Source: Frankiales bacterium | Lineage (GTDB): Bacteria > Actinomycetota > Actinomycetes > Mycobacteriales > SCTD01 | Reading direction: 5' to 3' | Assembly (NCBI GenBank): GCA_025464695.1 | Contig: JAODNQ010000060.1 | Span: forward strand, 1 to 12,443 | Length of the DNA: 12,443 nucleotides | In this document: positions 1 to 10,434 of the stretch, piece after piece | Numbering within the stretch: the stretch's first letter is position 1 | Layout of the letters: each line of letters opens with the position of its first letter | The notes under the pieces: model-generated | Database searches by the model: none | What the model was told of the DNA's origin: nothing | What the model saw: the letters and a program-made list of their open reading frames with translations, nothing else | Translations under genes and position numbers: made by a program

Positions 1-1198
<1,198 letters not shown>

Positions 1199-1199
<1 letters not shown>

Positions 1200-2377
1200 T
1201 GAGGACCGCTGCGGACCTCGACGTCAGCGGCAAGACGGTCCTGGTCCGCAGCGACCTGAACGTCCCGCTCGACAAGACCGGCACCATCACCGACGACGGC
1301 CGGATCCGGGCCAGCGTCCCGCTGCTCCGCGACCTGCTCGACCGCGGCGCCAAGGTCATCGTGACCGCGCACCTGGGCCGACCGAACGGCGCGCCCGACC
1401 CGGCGTACTCGCTGGCGCCGGTGGCCCAGCGGCTCGAGCAGCTGCTGGGCACGCCGGTCCGGATCGCCCAGGACGTCGTCGGCGACGACGCGCGCACGGC
1501 GGTGACCGCGCTCGAGGCCGACCACGTCCTCATGCTCGAGAACGTGCGGTTCGAGGCGGGCGAGACGAGCAAGGACGACGCCGAGCGCGGCGCGCTGGCC
1601 GACACGCTGGCCTCCTTCGCCGACCTCTACGTCGACGACGCCTTCGGGGCGGTCCACCGCAAGCACGCCTCGGTGTTCGACGTCGCCGAGCGACTGCCGC
1701 ACGCGGCCGGCCCGCTCGTCGCGACCGAGGTCGAGGTGCTGAAGCGCCTCACCGAGGACCCGGCCCGCGACTACGTCGTCGTCCTCGGCGGCAGCAAGGT
1801 CAGCGACAAGCTCAAGGTCATCGAGGCGCTGCTGCCCAAGGTCGACCGCCTGCTGGTCGGCGGCGGCATGTGCTTCACCTTCCTCGCCGCCCAGGGCCAC
1901 CAGGTCGGCTCCAGCCTGCTCGAGTCCGACCAGCTCGACGTGTGCCGGGGGTTTCTGGAGACCGGCAAGATCGTCCTGCCGGTGGACGTCGTCGCCGCGT
2001 CCGCCTTCTCCGCCGACGCCGACCACGACGTCGTCGCGGTCGACGCGATCCCGGCCGACCGCATGGGCCTGGACATCGGGCCGCGGTCGGTCGAGGTGTT
2101 CCGCGCGGCGCTCGAGGGTGCCCGCACGGTGTTCTGGAACGGGCCCATGGGCGTGTTCGAGATGGCGCCGTACGCCGAGGGCACCCGCGGGGTGGCCGAG
2201 GCGGTGGCCTCCCTGGCGGGGGCGCTCACGGTCGTGGGCGGTGGCGACAGCGCCGCCGCCGTGCGGGCGCTCGGCATCGACGAGGCCCGCTTCACCCACA
2301 TCACCACCGGCGGCGGGGCGAGCCTCGAGTACCTCGAGGGCAAGCGCCTGCCCGGCCTGGACGTGCTCGCCTCATGA
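1199..2377 (+). CDS. pgk: Phosphoglycerate kinase
   Basis: This 392-residue cytosolic enzyme transfers phosphate from 1,3-bisphosphoglycerate to ADP, the first ATP-yielding step of glycolysis. Substrate-binding segments are RSDLNVPL (17-24) and HLGRP (58-62). GGSK at 197-200 lies at the start of the nucleotide domain. That domain ends with GPMGVFE (315-321), GGGDS (347-351) and TGGGAS (370-375). The start is GTG 1199, which shares its G with the gap TAG stop. It gives the expected N-terminus, with an [22 protein letters not shown] beginning. The frame stays open far upstream inside gap, but that part is Arg-rich shadow sequence. No clear Shine-Dalgarno is visible, so translation probably depends on ribosomes finishing gap. 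Confidence 0.97.
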
Positions 2378-3156
2378 GCAGGACACCGCTCATGGCGGGC
2401 AACTGGAAGATGAACCTCAACCACCTGCAGGCCCTCGGGCTCGTGCAGAAGCTGGCGTTCAGCCTGAGCCGCGAGGACCTGGCCGCGGTCGAGGTCGCCG
2501 TCCTCCCGCCGTTCGTCGACCTGCGCAGCGTGCAGACGCTCGTGGACGGCGACGGCCTGCACCTCAAGTACGGCGCGCAGGACATGTCCGAGCACGACGA
2601 GGGCGCGTACACCGGCGAGGTCAGCGGCGCGATGCTGGCCAAGCTCGGCTGCACCTACGTCGTCGTCGGCCACAGCGAGCGCCGGCAGTACCACGGCGAG
2701 GACGACGCGCTGGTCAACCGCAAGGTCAAGCAGGCCTTCGCGCACGGGCTCGTGCCCATCGTCTGCGTCGGTGAGGGCCTCGACGTCCGGGAGCTGAACG
2801 GGCAGGTCGACCACTGCGTCGACCAGGTCGCGCGCGCCTTCGAGGGCGTGCCCGCCGAGCAGGCCCGCACCGCCGTCGTCGCCTACGAGCCGGTCTGGGC
2901 CATCGGCACGGGCAAGGTCGCGACGCCGCAGGACGCCCAGGAGGTGTGCGGCGAGGTCCGGCTGACCCTCGCCGAGGCGTACCCGGGCGAGACGGCCGAC
3001 CAGGTCCGCGTCCTCTACGGCGGCTCGGTGAAGAGCAGCAACGTCGTCGAGCTCATGCAGCAGCCCGACGTCGACGGCGCGCTCGTGGGCGGGGCCAGCC
3101 TGGACGCCGACGAGTTCGCGAAGATCTGCCGCTTCCCGGCGCTCGCGAAGGCCTGA
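2374..3156 (+). CDS. tpiA: Triose-phosphate isomerase
   Basis: The 260-residue protein has the normal length for this TIM-barrel enzyme, which interconverts dihydroxyacetone phosphate and glyceraldehyde 3-phosphate in the cytosol. Substrate-binding Asn10 and Lys12 lie in GNWKMN (9-14). The electrophile His100 lies in VGHSERR, and the catalytic base Glu172 in [12 protein letters not shown], followed by the mobile loop. The phosphate-gripping YGGS is at 215-218. ATG 2374 overlaps the pgk TGA by 4 bp (ATGA), indicating coupled translation. ATG 2392, just before AGNWKMN, is a possible alternative start but lacks that arrangement. This is the last gene of the glycolytic operon, and a hairpin follows at 3194-3214. 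Confidence 0.97.
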   Translation: MSRTPLMAGNWKMNLNHLQALGLVQKLAFSLSREDLAAVEVAVLPPFVDLRSVQTLVDGDGLHLKYGAQDMSEHDEGAYTGEVSGAMLAKLGCTYVVVGHSERRQYHGEDDALVNRKVKQAFAHGLVPIVCVGEGLDVRELNGQVDHCVDQVARAFEGVPAEQARTAVVAYEPVWAIGTGKVATPQDAQEVCGEVRLTLAEAYPGETADQVRVLYGGSVKSSNVVELMQQPDVDGALVGGASLDADEFAKICRFPALAKA

Positions 3157-3193
3157 GCCCGGGGTCCAGGACCGACTGACCGGCCGTTCAGCC

Positions 3194-3214
3194 ACGCTCC
3201 AGCCACGGGAGCGT
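3194..3214 (+). terminator. Possible terminator of gap-pgk-tpiA
   Basis: ACGCTCC (3194-3200) and GGAGCGT (3208-3214) form a perfect 7-bp stem with a 7-nt loop, starting 37 nt after the tpiA stop. No T-run follows, which is common for actinobacterial hairpin terminators but weakens the call. Confidence 0.4.
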
Positions 3215-3254
3215 CACGGCCTGGTCACGATCGTCCTGGCGGGCCTGACCCTCG

Positions 3255-3283
3255 CAGACGGGACCTGTTCCCGTGGCTAGCCT
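3255..3283 (+). promoter_or_regulatory. Probable promoter of the binding-protein gene, containing an inverted repeat
   Basis: TAGCCT (3278-3283) fits TANNNT, and a weak -35 (CAGACG, 3255-3260) lies 17 bp upstream. The spacer region contains the inverted repeat ACGGGA-N5-TCCCGT (3258-3274), so a bound regulator would cover the promoter. The leader would be about 80 nt long. This is inferred; the -35 matches only the central GAC of TTGACA. Confidence 0.4.
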
Positions 3284-3372
3284 GCCGCGAACGCGCCACC
3301 TCGGCGCGGTCGACCAGGTCACCCCCGGTCACACATGTCCTCGGGTCCACCAGGGCCCGGGAGAGGTGGAAC

Positions 3373-5151
3373 ATGCTCAGCAAGCGCACCGGGCTGCGGT
3401 ACGGCGCCCTCGCCGCCGGAGCCGCCCTCGCCCTCACCGCCTGCGGTGGGAGCGACAGCGGTTCCGACACCCCGAAGGCCGACGGCGAGAAGGTCACCAA
3501 GGGTGGGACCCTCAAGATCCTCGGTGAGGACGACAACCCCACCGTCGACACCGCGGACGCCTACGACACCAACTCGTACTCCGTCCTGCGGACGATCTCC
3601 CGCCAGCTGTACAGCAACCCGAGCGGCAACTCGGTCGAGGACCGGGTCGAGAACGTCCCCGACCTGGCCGACGGCCAGCCGGAGCTGTCCAACGGCGACA
3701 AGACGTACACGGTCAAGATCAAGCAGGGCGTCAAGTGGAACGTCGCCGGTGGTCGCCAGATCACCGCGCAGGACGCCGTCCGCGGGATCAAGTTCACCTG
3801 CAACCCGACGCTGCCGTTCGGTGCCATCGGCTACTACACCGACACCATCGCCGGCATGAAGGAGTTCTGCGACTCCTTCGCGAAGGTCAGCCAGACCGAC
3901 GCCGCCGCGCAGAAGAAGTTCGTCGAGAGCACCGAGGTCTCCGGCGTCAAGGCCGTCGACGACAGCACCCTGCAGATCGACCTCAAGGCGCCGGCGGCGG
4001 ACTTCATCCACCTGCTGACCCTGCCGACCGTGTCGCCGCGCCCGATCGAGGCGCTCGACCAGCTCATCGGCAGCCCGCAGTCGAAGCAGAACATCATCGA
4101 GTCCGGCCCGTACCAGATCGAGACGTACGTCCCGGACAAGAGCTACGTCCTCACGCGCAACCCCGCGTGGGACGGCAAGACCGACACGCTGCGCCAGGCC
4201 AACGTCGACCGGATCGAGATCACCCTCGGTCTGGCCCAGGAGGCCATCCAGCAGCAGATCCAGGCCGGCACCGCCGACATGGGTCTCGGCAACGAGCCCG
4301 TCCCGCCGGCGGCGCTGTCGCAGCTGGTCACGGCCCAGGACCCGGGCCTGCACTTCAACCCGACCGGTGGCCAGAACCCGTACATGGTCATCAACACGGT
4401 GGGCCCGAACAAGGCGCTGAAGAAGCCCGAGGTCCGGCAGGCCCTGCAGTACGCGATCAACAAGCGCAACATCGTGCAGGTCGTCGGCGGCACCAAGGTC
4501 GCCGAGCCGACCGGCCAGATCTTCTCGCAGGGCGTCGTCGGCGAGGGCTTCGAGAAGCAGGACATCTACGGCGCGAACGACTTCGCCGGTGACCCCGCCA
4601 AGGCCAAGGAGCTCCTGGCCAAGGCCGGCGAGCCGAACCTGAAGCTCGTCATGGCGTTCCGCTCCAGCGGCAACGGGCCGAAGATCGCCGCGACGATCGT
4701 CGAGGACATGAAGGCCTCGGGCATCACCATCGTCCCGAAGCAGGTCCCCTCGCGCGACTTCTACAGCAAGTTCATGCAGAAGACCGCGATCGCCAAGGCC
4801 GGCCAGTGGGACATCAGCCTCCCCGGCTGGAGCCCTGACTGGGAGGGCGCCGCGGAGCGCTCGTTCTTCACCCCGCTGCTCGACGGCCGGGTGTACGGCG
4901 AAGGCAGCACCAACTACGGCGGCTACAACAACGACGCCGTCAACGCCGCCGCCGACAAGGCCCTCGCCACCAGCGACCAGGCCGACTCCGCCAAGCAGTG
5001 GAACGCGATCGACAAGATGATCATGGAGGACGCTCCCTGGGTCCCGATCTACAACCAGACCCAGGCGAACTACGTCTCGAAGCGCGTGAAGAACTTCCAG
5101 TACGCGTTCGGTCCGTCCAACGGCGGCTACACGAACGTCGCCGTCCAGTAG
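3373..5151 (+). CDS. Peptide-type ABC transporter, substrate-binding lipoprotein (family 5)
   Basis: The 592-residue product captures solute outside the membrane and delivers it to the permease pair encoded downstream. The first 24 residues are a lipoprotein signal: basic start, Ala/Leu-rich core, then lipobox LTAC with Cys24 as the lipid-anchored residue. A Gly/Ser/Asp linker follows. The rest resembles the SBP_bac_5 (DppA/OppA) family, with KGGTLKIL near 43-50, LSNGDKTYTVKIKQGVKWN near 105-123, and a WSPDW segment at 486-490. Cys143 and Cys166 could form a disulfide outside the cell. The start is ATG 3373 behind GAGAGG (3361-3366). Family 5 proteins bind di- or oligopeptides but also nickel, heme, glutathione or sugars, so the substrate is not determined. 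A strong hairpin separates this gene from the ATPase genes. Confidence 0.93.
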   Translation: MLSKRTGLRYGALAAGAALALTACGGSDSGSDTPKADGEKVTKGGTLKILGEDDNPTVDTADAYDTNSYSVLRTISRQLYSNPSGNSVEDRVENVPDLADGQPELSNGDKTYTVKIKQGVKWNVAGGRQITAQDAVRGIKFTCNPTLPFGAIGYYTDTIAGMKEFCDSFAKVSQTDAAAQKKFVESTEVSGVKAVDDSTLQIDLKAPAADFIHLLTLPTVSPRPIEALDQLIGSPQSKQNIIESGPYQIETYVPDKSYVLTRNPAWDGKTDTLRQANVDRIEITLGLAQEAIQQQIQAGTADMGLGNEPVPPAALSQLVTAQDPGLHFNPTGGQNPYMVINTVGPNKALKKPEVRQALQYAINKRNIVQVVGGTKVAEPTGQIFSQGVVGEGFEKQDIYGANDFAGDPAKAKELLAKAGEPNLKLVMAFRSSGNGPKIAATIVEDMKASGITIVPKQVPSRDFYSKFMQKTAIAKAGQWDISLPGWSPDWEGAAERSFFTPLLDGRVYGEGSTNYGGYNNDAVNAAADKALATSDQADSAKQWNAIDKMIMEDAPWVPIYNQTQANYVSKRVKNFQYAFGPSNGGYTNVAVQ

Positions 5152-5212
5152 CACCCCTGCAACACCGCACGAGCAGGCTGTGAGCCTCGCGCACCCAGCC
5201 TGAGCACCACCG

Positions 5213-5259
5213 CACGCCGTCGGCGGCGGACCCTCCCGGGGGCCGCCGCCGACGGCGTG
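5213..5259 (+). terminator. Very strong hairpin after the binding-protein gene
   Basis: Positions 5213-5229 pair perfectly with 5243-5259, giving a 17-bp, nearly all G/C stem around a 13-nt loop. It begins 61 nt after the stop of the binding-protein gene. No T-run follows. It could terminate transcription fully, or let some through so that the binding protein is made in excess over the membrane complex. It could also protect the 3' end of the upstream mRNA. A small competing stem (CAGGCTG 5174-5180 with CAGCCTG 5196-5202) lies just upstream. Confidence 0.75.
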
Positions 5260-5311
5260 TGCGCCCTCCCGCGCCGCTCGGGCACGGTCCCGAACGGCGT
5301 TCTCCCTGTGC

Positions 5312-5317
5312 TTGACT
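5312..5317 (+). promoter_or_regulatory. Isolated -35-like hexamer before the ATPase genes
   Basis: TTGACT matches the -35 consensus at five of six positions and lies after the strong hairpin, where a second promoter would be expected. I see no TANNNT at 16-19 bp downstream, so the promoter call is weak. The region 5260-5422 holds no other recognisable element except the palindrome at 5382-5398. Confidence 0.25.
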
Positions 5318-5381
5318 GAGCTCACGGCGACGACACGCCCCGCGTGAGCCACCAGCGAGCGCAGCCCCCCACCGCTCCGGT

Positions 5382-5398
5382 ACGACGGGACCCGTCGT
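5382..5398. promoter_or_regulatory. 17-bp palindrome, possible operator for the ATPase/permease unit
   Basis: ACGACGGGACCCGTCGT has two perfect 8-bp arms around a single central A and ends 24 bp before the ATG of the first ATPase gene. The position and symmetry suit a dimeric repressor site. The same sequence could form a hairpin only poorly because there is no loop, which favours a DNA site over an RNA structure. The regulator is unknown. Confidence 0.4.
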
Positions 5399-5422
5399 CG
5401 CCGGCCTGGCCCCCGAGGTGAC

Positions 5423-6603
5423 ATGGCCCTGCTCGAGGTCGACGGACTGTCCGTGTCCTTCCGCACGGACGACGGCATCGTCCGCGCCGTCCGAGACCTG
5501 TCGTTCACGCTGGAGGCCGGCAAGACGCTCGGCATCGTCGGCGAGTCCGGCTCCGGCAAGAGCGTCAGCACCCAGACGATCATGGGGCTGACGCGAGGCG
5601 CGCAGATCAGCGGCCGGGCCCTGTTCGAGGGCCGCGACCTGCTCACGATGCCGACGCACGAGCTCAACACGATCCGCGGCCGCGACATCGCGATGATCTT
5701 CCAGGACCCGCTCTCGAGCCTGCACCCGCACTACACGGTGGGACGGCAGATCGAGGAGGTCGTCCGCACCCACACCGACCAGACCAAGAAGCAGGCCCGC
5801 GCCCTCGCGATCGACCTGCTCGGCCGGGTCGGCATCCCCGAGCCCGGGCGCCGGGTCGACGACCGCCCGCACCAGTTCTCCGGTGGCATGCGGCAGCGCG
5901 CGATGATCGCCATGGCGCTCACGCTGAACCCGAAGCTGATCATCGCGGACGAGCCGACGACCGCACTCGACGTGACGGTCCAGGCCCAGATCCTCGACCT
6001 GCTCGCCGGCCTGCGCGAGGAGTTCAACGCCGCGCTGATCATGATCACGCACGACCTCGGCGTCATCGCCGAGATCGCCGACGACGTCATGATCATGTAC
6101 GCGGGCGGGTCGATCGAGTTCGCCGACCGCCAGACCACGTACTACGAGCCGCACCACCCGTACACCAAGGGCCTGATCGAGTCGATCCCCGCCCACACCG
6201 GTCCGCGGGTGCGGCTCAAGCCGATCCAGGGCACCCCGCCGTCCCTCATCCAGCTGCCGACGGGGTGCACCTTCCACCCGCGCTGCACCTACGTCATGGA
6301 CCGCTGCCTCACCGAGGTCCCGCCGCTCGTGCCCGTCGAGGGCGGTGCCCGGCACCGGTCGGCCTGCTTCCTGCCGCCGGACGAGGTCGGCTTCGGCGCG
6401 GAGGTCGAGGCCGCGCGCCTGGCCGTCGCGGCCGACCGCCGTCCGCTGGCGGCGACCGTCGCCGAGGCCGCCGCCGTCATCTCCGCCGACCCGGCCGACG
6501 AGCTGGTCGGCCTCGCGGCGGCGCCGGACGCCGACGTCCGCGGCACGCTGGTCGACAAGGCCCGCACCACGCGCACGGCCCGCCTCGGCAAGGAGACCGA
6601 CCG

Positions 6604-6607
<4 letters not shown>
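5423..6607 (+). CDS. Peptide-type ABC transporter ATPase, OppD/DppD-like
   Basis: This is one of two cytoplasmic ATPases that power the importer. Walker A is GESGSGKS (40-47), the Q-loop Gln is residue 94, and the signature is FSGGM (152-156). Walker B ends at Asp176-Glu177, and the switch His is residue 210. The C-terminal oligopeptide/dipeptide-transporter domain carries CTFHPRC (282-288), then Cys295 and Cys315. Such a Cys quartet has been reported to hold a [4Fe-4S] cluster in a mycobacterial Opp ATPase. At 394 residues it is longer than usual (about 330-340). The excess is an Ala-rich tail after about residue 325. The start is ATG 5423; GAGGTG (5415-5420) is a close Shine-Dalgarno-like sequence. 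The stop overlaps the next gene by ATGA. Confidence 0.95.
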
Positions 6608-7775
<1,168 letters not shown>

Positions 7776-7779
<4 letters not shown>

Positions 7780-8741
7780 CCCAGACCCTGACCGACGTCG
7801 TCGGTCCGTCCGAGGAGTCCGTGCCGGTCCCGGCCGCGGGGCCGGAGCGGATCGAGGGCAGGACCCCGCTCGAGCTGGCCTGGCGCCGCATCCGGCGCGA
7901 CAAGGTGTCGCTCATCAGCGCCGTCTTCATCGTGTTCCTGGTGCTCGTCGCCGTCTTCGCGCCGCTCATCTGCCGGCTGATCGGCCAGGACCCCTACAGC
8001 CAGGACCGCGGCCCGCAGGGGCTGACCCTCGACGGCATCCCGGTCGGGCCGAGCAGCAAGCACTGGCTCGGCACCGACGACGTCGGCCGGGACGTCCTGG
8101 CCCGGATCATCTACGGCGCGCGGATCAGCCTCGAGGTCGGCCTCGCCGCCACCGCCGTCGCGGTCGTGCTCGGCCTGCTCATCGGCATGCTCGCCGGCTT
8201 CTACGGCGGCAAGACCGACACCTTCCTGTCCCGCTTCATGGACGTCATCCTCAGCTTCCCGTTCGTGCTGACGGCGCTGTCGATCGTCGCCATCACGGGG
8301 CCGCACCTGTGGGTGACCATCCTGGTGATCTCGTTCTTCACCTGGAGCAGCGTGGGCCGCATCATCCGCGGTCAGGTGCTGTCGCTGCGCGAGCGCGAGT
8401 TCATCGAGGCGGCCCGGTCCCTCGGCGCCAGCAACTTCCGGATCATGCGGGTCGACATCCTGCCGAACCTCGTCGCGCCCCTGCTCGTGTACTCGACGCT
8501 GCTCATCCCGGTGAACATCGTGTCGGAGGCGACGCTGTCGTTCCTCGGCCTCGGCGTCCCCATCCCCACGGCGACCTGGGGCGAGATGCTGTCCAACGCC
8601 TCCAACGTCTACACCGTCGCCTGGTGGTTCCTCGCCTTCCCGTCGCTGGCGCTGCTCATGACCACGCTCGCCTTCAACCTCCTCGGCGACGGCCTGCGCG
8701 ACGCCCTCGACCCGCGCGCCGACCGCGTCCTCGCGAAGTAG
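7776..8741 (+). CDS. Peptide-type ABC transporter permease, OppC/DppC-like
   Basis: The 321-residue inner-membrane protein is one half of the translocation channel. A polar, Pro-rich N-terminus and the RRIRRDK segment precede a first membrane helix at about 45-67. A long outside loop follows with [14 protein letters not shown] (97-110), a hallmark of OppC/DppC. Further helices lie near 118-142, 157-174, 178-194, 232-254 and 281-304. The cytoplasmic loop that docks on the ATPase has [14 protein letters not shown] from Glu211. The start is GTG 7776, overlapping the upstream TGA by 4 bp and preceded by GAGG (7767-7770). C-type permeases usually follow the B-type gene; here this one comes first. 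Confidence 0.95.
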
Positions 8742-8750
8742 GAGAGACCC

Positions 8751-9707
8751 GTGCCCCGCTTCCTGCTCCGCCGCACCCTGTTCGGCGCGCTGGTGATGTT
8801 CATCGTGAGCATCGTCGTGTTCGTGATCTTCTTCGTCGCCAGCGACCCGGGTGCCGCCTTCTGCGGCAAGACCTGCACCCCCGAGCGCCTGCTGCTCATC
8901 AAGAAGCGCCTCGGCCTCGACGAGAGCTACCTGTCGCAGTACCTGCACTTCCTCGGCCGGCTGCTGCACGGCGACCTCGGCTACTCGTTCGCCAGCCAGG
9001 TCTCGGTCAACTGCAAGCTCGCCACGGGCCTGCCCGCCACCGCCTCGCTGGCCATCGGCTCGGCGGTCCTGTGGCTGCTCATGGGCATCCCGATCGGCAT
9101 CACGGCGGCCACCAAGCCGCGCAGCCTGCGCGACCGGCTCTCCACGCTGTTCGCCCTGACCGGGCTGTCGCTGCCCTCGTTCGTCGTCGGCCTCGTGCTG
9201 CTGAACCTCCTCTACTTCCAGCTGACCGTCCGCGGCCACGCCTGGTTCCCGCCGTCGGGCTACGTGCCGCTGACCGAGGACGTCGGGCAGTGGGCCCGCC
9301 ACCTGCTGCTGCCCTGGTTCACGCTGGCGTTCATCACCGCGGCGTCCTACGCCCGCCTCACCCGCGGCAGCATGCTCGAGGTGCTGGGCGAGGACTACAT
9401 CCGCACGGCCCGCGCGAAGGGCCTGCCGGAGCGGACCGTGATCTACAAGCACGGCCTGCGCAGCGCCCTGACGCCGATCGTCACCCTGCTCGGCATCGAC
9501 GTCGGGACGCTCCTGGGCGGTACGGTGGTCACCGAGCGGCTGTTCGGGCTGCAGGGCATCGGTCAGAGCGCTCTGACCGCCGTCCAGCAGAGCGACCTGC
9601 CGGTCGTGCTCGGGACCGTCCTGCTCGCCGCGCTGTTCATCGTGATCGCCAACATCATCGTGGACGTCGTGTACGCGCTGCTCGACGCCCGCGTGCGGCT
9701 CAGCTAG
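8751..9707 (+). CDS. Peptide-type ABC transporter permease, OppB/DppB-like
   Basis: The 318-residue inner-membrane protein pairs with the OppC-like permease. It opens with PRFLLRRTLFGALVMFIVSIVVFVIFF, the usual first helix of OppB/DppB. A large outside loop contains Cys38, Cys42 and Cys88 and the segment LLHGDLGYSF. About five more helices follow, near 97-120, 134-158, 184-202, 246-262 and 284-312. The ATPase-docking loop is GEDYIRTARAKGLPERTVIYKHGLRSAL (213-240). The start is GTG 8751; its Shine-Dalgarno GGAGAG (8741-8746) shares a base with the upstream stop. It is the last importer gene, and secG begins 46 bp later with no terminator that I can see between them. Confidence 0.95.
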   Translation: MPRFLLRRTLFGALVMFIVSIVVFVIFFVASDPGAAFCGKTCTPERLLLIKKRLGLDESYLSQYLHFLGRLLHGDLGYSFASQVSVNCKLATGLPATASLAIGSAVLWLLMGIPIGITAATKPRSLRDRLSTLFALTGLSLPSFVVGLVLLNLLYFQLTVRGHAWFPPSGYVPLTEDVGQWARHLLLPWFTLAFITAASYARLTRGSMLEVLGEDYIRTARAKGLPERTVIYKHGLRSALTPIVTLLGIDVGTLLGGTVVTERLFGLQGIGQSALTAVQQSDLPVVLGTVLLAALFIVIANIIVDVVYALLDARVRLS

Positions 9708-9753
9708 CCGCTGCTCCACCCGCTGTCCGAGAGCCTGCCCCGAGAGGACCCCC

Positions 9754-9990
9754 GTGGTCACCGCACTGTCCGTCGTCCTCGCCCTGTCCAGCCTGCTCCT
9801 GATCGTGCTGGTCCTGCTCCACCGGGGGAAGGGCGGCGGCCTGTCGAACATGTTCGGCGGAGGCGTCTCGTCCTCGCTGGGTGGCAGCGCCGTCGTCGAG
9901 AAGAACCTCGACCGGCTGACGATCCTGTGCGGCGTGGTCTGGATCGTGTGCATCCTGGCGCTCAACCTGCTGCTCAAGCAGACCAACTAG
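9754..9990 (+). CDS. secG: Sec translocase subunit SecG
   Basis: The 78-residue membrane protein is an accessory subunit of the SecYEG protein-export channel. It shows the family pattern: a first helix (about 3-22), the conserved cytoplasmic loop LLHRGKGGGLSNMFGGG, then a second helix (about 52-74) before a short KQTN tail. The length is normal for actinobacterial SecG. The start is GTG 9754 with GAGAGGA (9742-9748) 5 nt upstream. SecG is commonly found just downstream of tpiA in Gram-positive bacteria; here the importer lies between them. I see no promoter in the 46 bp upstream, so it may be transcribed from the importer or glycolytic promoters. Confidence 0.93.
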   Translation: MVTALSVVLALSSLLLIVLVLLHRGKGGGLSNMFGGGVSSSLGGSAVVEKNLDRLTILCGVVWIVCILALNLLLKQTN

Positions 9991-10038
9991 TTCTCGCGCA
10001 CGACCCCCACCCGCACGACCCAGCTCGAGGAGACAGAC

Positions 10039-10371
10039 GTGGCAGGCGGCAACGCGATCAGGGGCAGCCGAGTCGGTGCCGGTCCGATGGGCGAGGCGGA
10101 GCGCGGCGAGGCCGCCCCGCGCCAGCGGATCTCCTTCTACTGCTCGAACGGGCACGAGAGCCGGCCGGCGTTCGCCGACGAGGCGGCCGTCCCGGAGACC
10201 TGGGACTGCCCGCGCTGCGGCTTCCCCGCCGGCCAGGACAAGGCCAACCCGCCGGCCCAGACGAAGGTCGAGCCGTACAAGACCCACCTCGCCTACGTGC
10301 GCGAGCGCCGCAACGACGAGGACGGCGAGGCCATCCTGGCCGAGGCGCTCGCCAAGCTCCGCGGCAAGTAG
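10039..10371 (+). CDS. rbpA: RNA polymerase-binding protein of the RbpA family
   Basis: RbpA proteins bind RNA polymerase and its housekeeping sigma factor and stimulate initiation. The 110-residue product has an N-terminal tail beginning AGGNAIRGSRVGAGPMGEAERGE. A zinc-ribbon core follows with the Cys35, His39, Cys57 and Cys60 ligand set (FYCSNGH and DCPRCG). The C-terminal helix THLAYVRERRNDEDGEAILAEALAKLRG corresponds to the sigma-interacting part. Compared with the characterised S. coelicolor and M. tuberculosis proteins, the core and linker differ and the sigma-interacting segment reads THLAYVRERR rather than THWDMLxERR. It may therefore be a secG-linked second RbpA rather than the main one. 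The start is GTG 10039 behind GAGGAGA (10027-10033), 48 bp after secG. Confidence 0.88.
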   Translation: MAGGNAIRGSRVGAGPMGEAERGEAAPRQRISFYCSNGHESRPAFADEAAVPETWDCPRCGFPAGQDKANPPAQTKVEPYKTHLAYVRERRNDEDGEAILAEALAKLRGK

Positions 10372-10385
10372 CTCCTGCGCTCCCC

Positions 10386-10413
10386 GCCCCGTCGTCCTCC
10401 CGGACGGCGGGGC
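10386..10413. terminator. Probable bidirectional terminator between rbpA and pgl
   Basis: Positions 10386-10396 pair with 10403-10413, an 11-bp stem with one G-U pair and a 6-nt loop (CTCCCG). It sits in the 63 bp between the stops of two convergent genes and can serve both strands. Only a weak T-rich stretch (GTCGTTCTG) follows on the plus strand. Confidence 0.7.
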
Positions 10414-10434
10414 GTCGTTCTGCCCGGCCGCGGC

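Noticed and set aside
3319..5688. A 789-codon open frame on the minus strand opposite the binding-protein gene.
   Set aside because: Its sequence is low-complexity and rich in Arg, Val, Leu, Asp and Gly with no family features. It mirrors a clear lipoprotein gene on the plus strand; stops are rare on the opposite strand of high-GC genes.
9708..9753. A possible promoter for secG.
   Set aside because: No TANNNT with a -35 at suitable spacing is present in the 46-bp spacer; only the ribosome-binding site is clear.
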